From: Bacteroidales bacterium
Lineage (GTDB): Bacteria; Bacteroidota; Bacteroidia; Bacteroidales; UBA932
DNA: 21,296 nt
Direction: 5' to 3'
Assembly (NCBI GenBank): GCA_020026275.1
Contig: JAHHQQ010000027.1
Location: 1-21,296 of the forward strand
Position numbers and translations under genes: made by a program. Of the stretch, positions 14,629 through 21,296 are shown in pieces; position 1 is the first letter of the stretch; every line of letters begins with the position of its first letter. The notes under the pieces were generated by a model. The model was not told where the DNA came from. It did not search any database and worked only from the letters and a program-made list of their open reading frames with translations.

Positions 14629-16641
14629 ATGAAAACAAAATTATTCACTTTCTCATTGATTTGTGCCGGCCTGATGACTCTTTCATGCAAAGAGGAAGAG
14701 GGACCGATCATCGCTGAAAAAGGACCGGAAATGGTCATCAGCCATTGCACAGAAAAAGTAAATATGGGATCCAACATCAAATTCACCGTCGATTTGAAAG
14801 ATAATGAATTTGATTTGTCCACCCTCAAAGCCAGATTGCTTTTTGATGAAACCCCAGTCAGTTCCATCACAATCAGGACCAAAGAGAACGGAACTTACGA
14901 GAATGTCCTTTCTGTCCCACTACTCAAGGATATTCCAGACGGAACCGCCACAATTGAATTTGTTGCCCAAAATGTGGGTACCGCAATAACGACAGAAAAA
15001 GTAGCGGTACAAGTTACACGTCCTAATCCAGAGACCATCACTCTGGAAGATGCCCAGAAGAAAGAATACACCATGACCCGTGTATCCGACTACCAATATG
15101 AATACACAGCTGTTCTTCCTAAAGACTTCCGAGTATTCGCAAAAGTTCCAGCAATGGATGCAGAAGCCATTGTCCTGGGATGGAACGGTTCAGAACTTGC
15201 CGTCAATGCAAAAGAGCCCATCCCTTATTCCGCCTCAGAAGAAGCAGAATATACCGTAACTCTTGACTTGGCCAAACTGACAGCCTCTCCATTCAACAAG
15301 ATTATCAAGGTAGAGTCCTCTCTTTCAAAAGAAACACCAAGCGAGAACCTGCAGATGAAACAAAACAGAGTTATTGAATTCAAACAAATCCAAAACATTC
15401 AGGATTGGGAACTTGACCGTGACTTCTTCAAAAAAGATGAAAACAAGAACATTCTCTTCCTGGCTGTTGATGGAAAATACAAATTGACCGGAGATTTCAA
15501 GAACCAATACATCAAAGTGGAGCCATTGGATGAAAAAGACCAACCGCTTACCTTGGGCAAGAACTGCGAAGGTGGGCTCTGGATGATTGGAGCGAACTTC
15601 GGCAAACCAGCCATCGGCCCAAACTGGAACACTACCGACGGAGTCTATGCAGCCGCACAGATTCTGCCTAAAGTATTCCAAATCACATTCAACGCAGGAT
15701 CTCAGTTGAATGACAATGCTTCCATCAAATTCTTTCACCAGAAAGGCTGGGGAGGAGAATTCAAAAGCTACACAAAAGTTGAAGATGCCACAGCCCTTTT
15801 CAAAGTTACAAACAGCGGCAACATTGAACTGGCAAGCGGAAAAGCCTTGAAATCAGGAAAGGCCTACCAGTTTACCGTTGATTTGACAAAAGGTGTCGAC
15901 CAAGCCAAACTCAACATTCAGGAAGTAGACGCTTCCGAAGGAAAAGCACTTGACATAAAGATCAATGGCGTGAAAGCGACAAAACTATCCCGCACTCTTT
16001 ATAAAGTCAAAGCCATCCAGTTGAAAAAGAATGAAGCCATCCAATTCAGTGGAATTGAGAATCCTATGGAATGGTACATTGACCAAGACCACTTCAAGAT
16101 TGAAGGGAATACCTTGAAATTCAATGCTGTCAACGGATGGTACTCCATTGAGTTGAACCTGGCAGACAAATTCGTGACAGTCAGAAGAGTCAAAGAAAAC
16201 GGCAAACCTGCAACCTTTGTTGAAGACGGTGCCATCACAATCATGGGATGGGGTTTGGCTCATCCATACATGACGACTCAGCTCGCTTGGGATTCTGGCA
16301 TGCTGATTACACTGGCCGAAGTAGAAGAAGGAAAATATCAATTCACTGGAAAAGCCGTGAAAGACAAATCAACTGTCATGGGCGGACGAATCAGATATAA
16401 CGACATGTCCTTCAAACTTTTCGGGCAAGCCGGATGGGGTGTTGAGATGAGCAAAGAATATACAATCGCACCAGGCGCCGCAGCTCTCGGATTCGTCAAC
16501 AAAGGCAATATCGAATTGGGAGGAAAAAACAATGACAGCCATCTAGAGCTAGATGCCACCTATCGAATGACATTTACATTCGCGAACAAACAACTGAAAG
16601 ACAACAAATTCACCTTTACATTTGATTGTGTCAAATTGTAG
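14629..16641 (+). CDS. SusE/SusF-like surface glycan-binding lipoprotein with a duplicated C-terminal module
   Basis: This 670-residue lipoprotein's signal ends at Cys20 (LMTLSC). The start at 14629 was preferred to the ATG at 14608, which overlaps the GH30 stop and would put seven residues before the signal peptide. An Ig-like domain covers about 30-130 and a second beta-domain about 135-230. Two related modules follow, at about 248-430 and 470-670. They share the pattern I-x-N/P-x-x-W-x-x-D-x-x-x-F near their starts and KxFxQxGWG followed by NxGNIEL near their ends. The position after SusD and GH30 is that of a surface glycan-binding protein. Sequence identity to a named family is less clear than for the other genes; DUF5016/5121/5125-type domains are possible. 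No catalytic motif is seen. Confidence 0.8.
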   Translation: MKTKLFTFSLICAGLMTLSCKEEEGPIIAEKGPEMVISHCTEKVNMGSNIKFTVDLKDNEFDLSTLKARLLFDETPVSSITIRTKENGTYENVLSVPLLKDIPDGTATIEFVAQNVGTAITTEKVAVQVTRPNPETITLEDAQKKEYTMTRVSDYQYEYTAVLPKDFRVFAKVPAMDAEAIVLGWNGSELAVNAKEPIPYSASEEAEYTVTLDLAKLTASPFNKIIKVESSLSKETPSENLQMKQNRVIEFKQIQNIQDWELDRDFFKKDENKNILFLAVDGKYKLTGDFKNQYIKVEPLDEKDQPLTLGKNCEGGLWMIGANFGKPAIGPNWNTTDGVYAAAQILPKVFQITFNAGSQLNDNASIKFFHQKGWGGEFKSYTKVEDATALFKVTNSGNIELASGKALKSGKAYQFTVDLTKGVDQAKLNIQEVDASEGKALDIKINGVKATKLSRTLYKVKAIQLKKNEAIQFSGIENPMEWYIDQDHFKIEGNTLKFNAVNGWYSIELNLADKFVTVRRVKENGKPATFVEDGAITIMGWGLAHPYMTTQLAWDSGMLITLAEVEEGKYQFTGKAVKDKSTVMGGRIRYNDMSFKLFGQAGWGVEMSKEYTIAPGAAALGFVNKGNIELGGKNNDSHLELDATYRMTFTFANKQLKDNKFTFTFDCVKL

Positions 16642-16660
16642 AAAATTTCATTTCAGTAAA

Positions 16661-16705
16661 ACAATAAAGCCTGGGAACTTAAATATAGTTCCCAGGCTTT
16701 ATTGT
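16661..16705 (+). terminator. Terminator of the polysaccharide utilisation operon
   Basis: This is a perfect 19-bp inverted repeat. The left arm ACAATAAAGCCTGGGAACT is at 16661-16679, the 7-base loop at 16680-16686, and the right arm at 16687-16705. The GC core (GCCTGGGAACT) is followed by TTTATTGT on the plus strand. It lies 19 bases after the stop of the SusE-like gene. The left flank is A-rich, so it may also stop minus-strand transcripts. Confidence 0.88.
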
Positions 16706-16856
16706 ATCCACACATGGAGCGTCCCGCACACCTGTCAAGACCCGACACCGGAATCACAAATACAAGTTCCCGAAACACTCTGAAAAGAAGAATCCCTTTC
16801 TTGAAATATCACATGCAAATATTGGAGAAGAACTGTTATGTCCATGTATGACAAAA

Positions 16857-16885
16857 CCCCGGAAGTTTTTGTCAAACTTCCGGGG
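16857..16885 (-). terminator. Terminator of the regulator-GH65 unit
   Basis: A perfect 12-bp stem (CCCCGGAAGTTT at 16857-16868 with AAACTTCCGGGG at 16874-16885) has a 5-base loop. On the minus strand it is followed by TTTTGT. It lies about 44 bases past the GH65 stop at 16929. The 150 bases between it and the operon terminator hold no recognisable feature. Confidence 0.82.
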
Positions 16886-16928
16886 CCCAATTCCCAACCT
16901 GGCTGAAATTCAACCAGAAAAAACAGTC

Positions 16929-18971
16929 TTATCTTTTTACTGTGAAGGTTTTCTTTTCAGGACCAACTCCAGTTATTGTCAAAGATTTCCACTTCTCAGG
17001 CAACAAAGGATGCTGCTGCACAATGCCTTTTTCGGTTATTCTCAATCCACCGAAACCAGAAATGACCGCCTGAAGAAGTCCACCGGCTCCTGTACAGAAA
17101 TATGGATTGTTCGAATAGGCAGATTCGGACAATACGCCAAATGGAGGTCTCTTGTTCGGCAAGTACGTTTTCTGGAAATAATGATATGCCTTTTCCCCAT
17201 CACCAATCTGAGCATATAGCACAGAAAGGATGGAATTACCCATTGCAGGACCGTCTACATAGATTTTCTGTGAATAATAATCCAAATCCTGTTTGATTCT
17301 TGCCGGTTTGCTGACAACGCCAAGCGGATAGCTCAGCAGATTGACATCAGCCTGCTTGATAATCTCTCCCTGATAAGTTGCATACTCTTTCATGGTTCCA
17401 TCCGGCATATAATGGAATTTCATATTATCAGAAACCTCTTTCCACAACGGATCCGGTGTCTCTCCCAAAATTCGTGCTGCCTGGCAAGCATACTGAAGAA
17501 CCGTCTTGGCGGAACCATTGGTAAATGCGTTGTCGTCCACATTCTGTGCAAATTCATTTGCGCCAACAGCATTGAGGATAGAATAAGAACCATCTTCATT
17601 CTTGGTCACCCTTGATGTCCAATAATCAGCCACGGCCTTTAGGACCTCCCAACCTTCTTCACGCAACCACCGTTTATTCTGGGTCACACAATAATAATTC
17701 CAAAATGCGATGCCCACATCTGCTGTAATATGATGTTCAAAAGGACCTGTCAAGCACCATGTTGGAGTTGCTTCCTCTCCGCTGTCATCGGATTCCCAGG
17801 GATACATACATCCGCGATATCCATACTGGACAGCACGCTGTTTTGCTTTTCCCAACTTATCATAACGATAATCCAGGAAAGATCTGGCAATATCCTGATT
17901 AAGCATCAACAAAGGTGGGAACATCCAAATCTCCGCATCCCAAAAAATATGGCCGTTATAACCAGACACAGAAGAAAGACCCATTGGCGCAACACTCAAC
18001 CGAGTATTTTTGGCAGCAAAAGAATACAGATTATATAAAGCCAGACGAATATCCTTCTGTGCTTCCTCATCGCCTTCTATAATGATATCACCTTTCCATA
18101 TTTCATTCCATTCCCTTTCATGACCAGAAAGAATGGTTTCAATGTCTGACTGCAGCGCATAAACAGCCATTCTTTCCGCCTCGTCCTTCGGCTTGCAGAA
18201 ATCAGAAGAAGCGCAGACTGCTCCTACCAGAGCAAAACGGAAAGTCTTTCCTTTCGCAAGATGCTGGTTGAAAGCCATGGACTGATAATGAGCCTCTCCA
18301 TATTCCGCATAAACCGCCGGTCTTTCACCATCGAACATAAACGCTGAACAAGTTGCCAGCTCTCTCATTCCCGTTCTGCTGACAGCCCTCATCGTATAGA
18401 CAGGAGACTCCGTTTTTCCATCTGTCAGATGCTTGAAAATGGCAGAACGATTCTGCAACTCTTCTGGAAAAGACGCTCCCGTCTCGATGTTCATGTCCAT
18501 CTCCTTGTCAGGAGTAATTTCCACAAGCACCATTGCCATATGAGGAAGATGTCTCAATGCTCTAAAAGAATAAGTAATCTGAGCATTCTCGACCTTGACA
18601 GAAGTTTCCAAAAAGGCCTTTTTCATATTGAGTGTCTGCTTCCACTCTCTGACCTCGCCATCGCCGATTCTCCGGCCATCCAATTTCATCTGCAGATTGG
18701 TAAAGAGAGGGCCTCTGACGACACGGCTCACACCATCCTGGAATTCCTTATCATAGACCCCACCCATGACAATCTCATTGACCTGAAAGAGCCCCATTCC
18801 ACTGACAAGGCCGATCCGGCCATTGGCAAGCGTGACACCATTATAATTGTCCTTCGACTCAGCCTCAATGACCCATCCGCTCTCAGATTTCGCAAATGCA
18901 GGAAGTGCCGAAAAGGAAAAAGCCCACTGAACAAGAAGTGCAGTTAGCAAAAATGTAATTTTTCTCTTCAT
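16929..18971 (-). CDS. Secreted GH65 family alpha-glucosidase (hydrolase type)
   Basis: The protein has 680 residues counted from the ATG at 18969-18971. This start was chosen over 19004 because it begins a clean signal peptide of about 27 residues ending in ALPAFA. No lipobox is present, so a periplasmic location is likely. GH65 features are the FWDAE motif at 343-347, the general acid Glu473 in GANEF followed by DDNAFTN, KQADV near 539-543, and GPAMGNS near 574-580. FGVLSE follows with Glu616, then FCTGAGGLLQ. Phosphorylases of GH65 carry a phosphate-binding His/Ser loop where this protein has GPAMGNS and Glu616 as candidate base, so hydrolysis is more likely than phosphorolysis. Substrates of GH65 hydrolases include trehalose and kojibiose; which one applies is not decided by sequence. 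It follows the regulator gene by 66 bases. Confidence 0.88.
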   Translation of the reverse strand: MKRKITFLLTALLVQWAFSFSALPAFAKSESGWVIEAESKDNYNGVTLANGRIGLVSGMGLFQVNEIVMGGVYDKEFQDGVSRVVRGPLFTNLQMKLDGRRIGDGEVREWKQTLNMKKAFLETSVKVENAQITYSFRALRHLPHMAMVLVEITPDKEMDMNIETGASFPEELQNRSAIFKHLTDGKTESPVYTMRAVSRTGMRELATCSAFMFDGERPAVYAEYGEAHYQSMAFNQHLAKGKTFRFALVGAVCASSDFCKPKDEAERMAVYALQSDIETILSGHEREWNEIWKGDIIIEGDEEAQKDIRLALYNLYSFAAKNTRLSVAPMGLSSVSGYNGHIFWDAEIWMFPPLLMLNQDIARSFLDYRYDKLGKAKQRAVQYGYRGCMYPWESDDSGEEATPTWCLTGPFEHHITADVGIAFWNYYCVTQNKRWLREEGWEVLKAVADYWTSRVTKNEDGSYSILNAVGANEFAQNVDDNAFTNGSAKTVLQYACQAARILGETPDPLWKEVSDNMKFHYMPDGTMKEYATYQGEIIKQADVNLLSYPLGVVSKPARIKQDLDYYSQKIYVDGPAMGNSILSVLYAQIGDGEKAYHYFQKTYLPNKRPPFGVLSESAYSNNPYFCTGAGGLLQAVISGFGGLRITEKGIVQQHPLLPEKWKSLTITGVGPEKKTFTVKR

Positions 18972-19037
18972 ACTTTCTTTTTTAATTGTTCTTTTATCAC
19001 TCAATGTTTTTTATCAAATAACAGCTTGCCATCCCTC

Positions 19038-20672
19038 TCAAATGAGTTCAAGCAAATTTTCTTCAAATTTGTTACGATCGCCACGTACTTTGCTCCTTAT
19101 TTTACTCTTGTAATTATAAATTGTAATCTTCGAATAATGCAGCAATGACGCAATCTTGCTCGAATCTGTGATTCCCAATTTGATCAGAGCGTAAATCCGC
19201 TGTTCCGGAGAAAGCAGGTCGTCATTTTTAGGATATACCTCTTCCCCATCCTCCAGCAGACTATTGAATTTTTCAACGAAATCCGGATACATATTGATGA
19301 AGGTCTGGTCAAACATCTTATAGAACTCATTGATATCCCCGTCAATCGACGGCATATTCTTTATCTCATCTTCCAACAAGGCATAATTCCCTTTTCGAAT
19401 ATTCTGAAGAACATGATTCCGATACTTTCTCTGCGTATCTATATTTTCAGAGAGAATCCCCAAAAACAATGAAATGTACTCTTCCTTGATTTTATCCGAT
19501 TCCTTCAACTTTTCGTTGGTCTCGATCAATTCATCGTTCCTTTTTTTGATGACCTCATTTGACTCCTGCAACTGGTTTCTCGTAGATTCCAGTACCTTCT
19601 GACGGGAAAATACCAGACTGATCAGCATTATCAGAACCACCACAATCAAAACCAAAATGAACAGATAGACCGTCTGATACTGATGCTCGACATCCCGTTC
19701 CTCTTGATAAGCATGTTCTATGTCAGAAAAAAACTGAGCGATCTGCAGAGGTCTCAAACGACCATTGAAAAGCAAAGCATCAGGAAGACAATAATCAGCT
19801 GTCATCTTGAAGGCCTTTTCGATATATCCCATCTGGAAAAGCAACCTGGAAATCTCATTCAAAGCCTCATAATCCTTCGTCGCACAAATAATATCCGAAA
19901 TGGCCGAACGGATCATCCATTCCAGCTCCTTCATCACATCCTTCCCCATCCAGGTCATCGCCAAAAAGTACGTAGCTTCTGCATACTGTCTAAATCCAGG
20001 ATTGCTACAAGCGACCATCTCCTGAGCATATTTCCTCTCTTCCTCCGGCCTCTTGAGATAAACCATTTTATCTCTCATCAAATTATACCATTCATACGTA
20101 TTTTCTGCCGTATGTTCAATCAGATAATCCCGATAAAACTCCTTGGAACGCATGGAAGTCTTCATATTCTTTGAATAAGCGATCAATTCCCCCACAAGAC
20201 TATATGCGGCAAAGCTGTAATCGTATTTCAAAGATTCACTCAGTTCATCGAAATTGTATTTCTTGAGAAGTTCATGAGCTTCCAGATAAAAACCAGATTT
20301 GGTATACAAATCCGCCATAAGAATTTCAGATTTGACCAACAAATCATGATTGTTTTGAGAACGGGCCATAGAAATGGTCTTGTCCAAATAAAATTGCGAA
20401 GAATCCAAAGAATAAAAAGAAAATTCCTGAGCCAATTTGAAACGAATAGAAGCAACTTCTCCAAAATTGGAATTATCTTGACACAATTCCCTCAAATTCT
20501 GAATCCGCTGCTTGAAATTGGCTTCGTAATTGCTTCTATTATTCAATGCTTCCTCCAATGGCTTCAACAGCTCATTGACTTCATCTACATCAAAAGATGA
20601 CTCATGCGCCCCAAGCGGAAAACTGACCAATGCTCCTATGATCAGGAAACAAACAACAATATACTTTCTCAT
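19038..20672 (-). CDS. SusR-like membrane-spanning transcription regulator (TPR-like sensor, DUF6377/HTH C-terminus)
   Basis: This 544-residue protein has a signal peptide (about 1-22) and an alpha-helical TPR-like region (about 25-330) that should sit in the periplasm. One membrane helix (about 334-356) is followed by a charged coiled coil (about 358-400). The cytoplasmic C-terminus contains a LuxR/winged-type helix-turn-helix at about 487-530 (LSPEQRIYALIKLGITDSSK, then KITIYNYKSKIRSKV). This layout is that of Bacteroidetes regulators such as SusR and DUF6377 proteins: ligand sensing outside and DNA binding inside in one chain, with no kinase or receiver domain. It probably activates the convergent polysaccharide operon and perhaps its own transcript, which continues into the GH65 gene. 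Family assignment is from architecture and motifs; the ligand is unknown. Confidence 0.85.
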   Translation of the reverse strand: MRKYIVVCFLIIGALVSFPLGAHESSFDVDEVNELLKPLEEALNNRSNYEANFKQRIQNLRELCQDNSNFGEVASIRFKLAQEFSFYSLDSSQFYLDKTISMARSQNNHDLLVKSEILMADLYTKSGFYLEAHELLKKYNFDELSESLKYDYSFAAYSLVGELIAYSKNMKTSMRSKEFYRDYLIEHTAENTYEWYNLMRDKMVYLKRPEEERKYAQEMVACSNPGFRQYAEATYFLAMTWMGKDVMKELEWMIRSAISDIICATKDYEALNEISRLLFQMGYIEKAFKMTADYCLPDALLFNGRLRPLQIAQFFSDIEHAYQEERDVEHQYQTVYLFILVLIVVVLIMLISLVFSRQKVLESTRNQLQESNEVIKKRNDELIETNEKLKESDKIKEEYISLFLGILSENIDTQRKYRNHVLQNIRKGNYALLEDEIKNMPSIDGDINEFYKMFDQTFINMYPDFVEKFNSLLEDGEEVYPKNDDLLSPEQRIYALIKLGITDSSKIASLLHYSKITIYNYKSKIRSKVRGDRNKFEENLLELI

Positions 20673-20716
20673 TCAATTCTGACTTGCTTCAGGAACAACA
20701 TTCCTGCATATCCCTA

Positions 20717-20747
20717 CAAAAATATAAAAAAAAGCCCAGTACACAAT
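20717..20747 (-). promoter_or_regulatory. Promoter of the regulator-GH65 unit
   Basis: The minus strand reads TATTTTTG at 20717-20724 (TAnnTTTG). An ATTG lies 19 bases further upstream at 20744-20747 as a partial -33 match. The start would be near 20710, with a leader of about 40 bases. No separate promoter motif was found in the 66-base gap before the GH65 gene, so this promoter probably serves both. Confidence 0.55.
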
Positions 20748-21209
20748 CATACCGAACTTTATTCCAAACCCACAAAACGAAGGCCCCCCGAAAGACCTTT
20801 TCTTGAATTTTCAGAAATACCGCAGAAAAGACCAGACAATTCAAACGACAAATCAAGTCAGCATACTTGATTCAACAAAACAACTTATAAATTATAAGAC
20901 CCCTGCTTACTCCTGTACGAAACAAATCAAACAACTGTATTACAACAATTTAAAATATTTTAACAACCTCATTTCAAAACATTGTCATAAAATATCCTAC
21001 AGAGTCATTTCAATTTAATTGACACTGGTCGAAAACTGAATCGCCACAGGGGTCCACAGTTGAAATGAAAAAACGTTTTAGCGATTTTTCAGGAAAAGAA
21101 GTTAGAGATTTTACTAAAATTTTTATATCCGTAACAACCTGTAATACAATTCAATATAAAATGCCACATAATAATTTTAATGAAAACAGCCACAGATTAT
21201 ATAAAATTT
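20748..21209. other. AT-rich right-hand intergenic region
   Basis: No supported gene or RNA gene is visible. Short plus-strand frames at 20604-20870 and 20803-21018 have low-complexity composition rich in Asn, Lys and Thr and no family resemblance. At 21024-21067 two loosely similar segments about 24 bases apart begin with GGTC. A perfect AAAACGTTTT palindrome is at 21070-21079. None of these is diagnostic. Confidence 0.5.
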
Positions 21210-21240
21210 TTTGCCAGTTATCCGGAAAGCAGTACCTTTG
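21210..21240 (+). promoter_or_regulatory. Near-consensus Bacteroidetes promoter reading out of the window
   Basis: TTTG at 21210-21213, a 19-base spacer and TACCTTTG at 21233-21240 match TTTG-N19-21-TAnnTTTG completely. Transcription would begin near 21246 and run past the end of the window. The gene it serves is not visible; an ATG at 21249-21251 stays open to the window end but would be nearly leaderless. Confidence 0.65.
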
Positions 21241-21296
21241 TAATCGAGATGATGATAGAGTTCTTCTACATCAATCTCTATTGGTTATTAGTTTTA

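Larger units (their letters stand above)
3953..16705 (+). other. Polysaccharide utilisation operon, likely for a 1,6-beta-glucan or related decorated glucan
   Basis: Six co-directional genes with gaps of 33, 38, 13, 19 and 10 bases lie between one promoter element and one terminator. No strong terminator was seen between them. The gene content (SusC, SusD, GH30, SusE-like, GH3) is the core of the known 1,6-beta-glucan loci. The added GDPD lipoprotein as first gene is not part of that core as I know it. Five of the six products carry lipoprotein signals, so breakdown probably starts on the cell surface. Confidence 0.75.

Noticed and set aside
20604..21018. Plus-strand frames of 71-88 codons right of the regulator gene
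   Set aside because: Low-complexity, Asn/Lys/Thr-rich translations typical of AT-rich non-coding DNA; one overlaps the regulator promoter.
21132..21290. Invertible promoter flanked by TAACAACC (21132-21139) and GGTTATTA (21283-21290)
   Set aside because: The arms are only 8 bases with one mismatch, which is expected by chance in AT-rich DNA; no recombinase gene is visible.
21180..21296. Open frame from ATG at 21180 to the window end
   Set aside because: The near-consensus promoter at 21210-21240 lies inside it, which makes a gene starting at 21180 unlikely, though it cannot be excluded without more sequence.

Overview
The window is from a Bacteroidales-type genome (Bacteroides/Phocaeicola/Parabacteroides-like). 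This rests on a SusC/SusD pair, BACON-containing and SusE-like surface lipoproteins, weak Shine-Dalgarno sequences, and promoters with the Bacteroidetes -7 motif TAnnTTTG. The species cannot be named from the sequence.

Left part (1-2360, minus strand): a queuosine cluster. A VUT/YhhQ-family queuosine-precursor transporter is followed by queC and queF, the last two separated by one base. Together they make preQ0 (QueC), reduce it to preQ1 (QueF) and probably import 7-deazapurine precursors. Bases 1-384 hold no gene I can support.

Next (2625-3656, minus strand): a YitT/DUF2179-family membrane protein with its own -7 element and an 18-bp perfect terminator hairpin.

Centre (3953-16705, plus strand): a six-gene polysaccharide utilisation operon. 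In order it encodes a BACON-LamG-glycerophosphodiester phosphodiesterase (GDPD) lipoprotein, a GH3 beta-glucosidase lipoprotein, SusC, SusD, a GH30 lipoprotein and a SusE/F-like glycan-binding lipoprotein with an internal duplication. Gaps are 10-38 bases and a 19-bp terminator closes the operon. The SusC/SusD/GH30/surface-binding-protein/GH3 set resembles the 1,6-beta-glucan locus of B. thetaiotaomicron (BT3309-BT3314, from memory). GH30 would cut the glucan at the surface, the SusE-like protein and SusD would bind it, SusC would import oligosaccharides and GH3 would release glucose.

Right part (16857-20724, minus strand, convergent): a regulator of the SusR-like/DUF6377 type (periplasmic TPR-like sensor, one membrane span, cytoplasmic HTH) followed by a secreted GH65 enzyme, ending in a terminator facing the operon. 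The regulator is the obvious candidate to control the operon.

The unusual element is the combination. A phosphodiesterase opens a beta-glucan operon, and a secreted, apparently hydrolytic GH65 alpha-glucosidase is made with the regulator. This suggests a substrate more complex than plain 1,6-beta-glucan: a phosphoglycerol-decorated glucan, a glucosylated glycerophosphate polymer, or mixed fungal material (glucan plus trehalose). These are hypotheses.

Far right (20725-21296): AT-rich, no supported complete gene, but a near-consensus promoter reads out of the window at 21210-21240.
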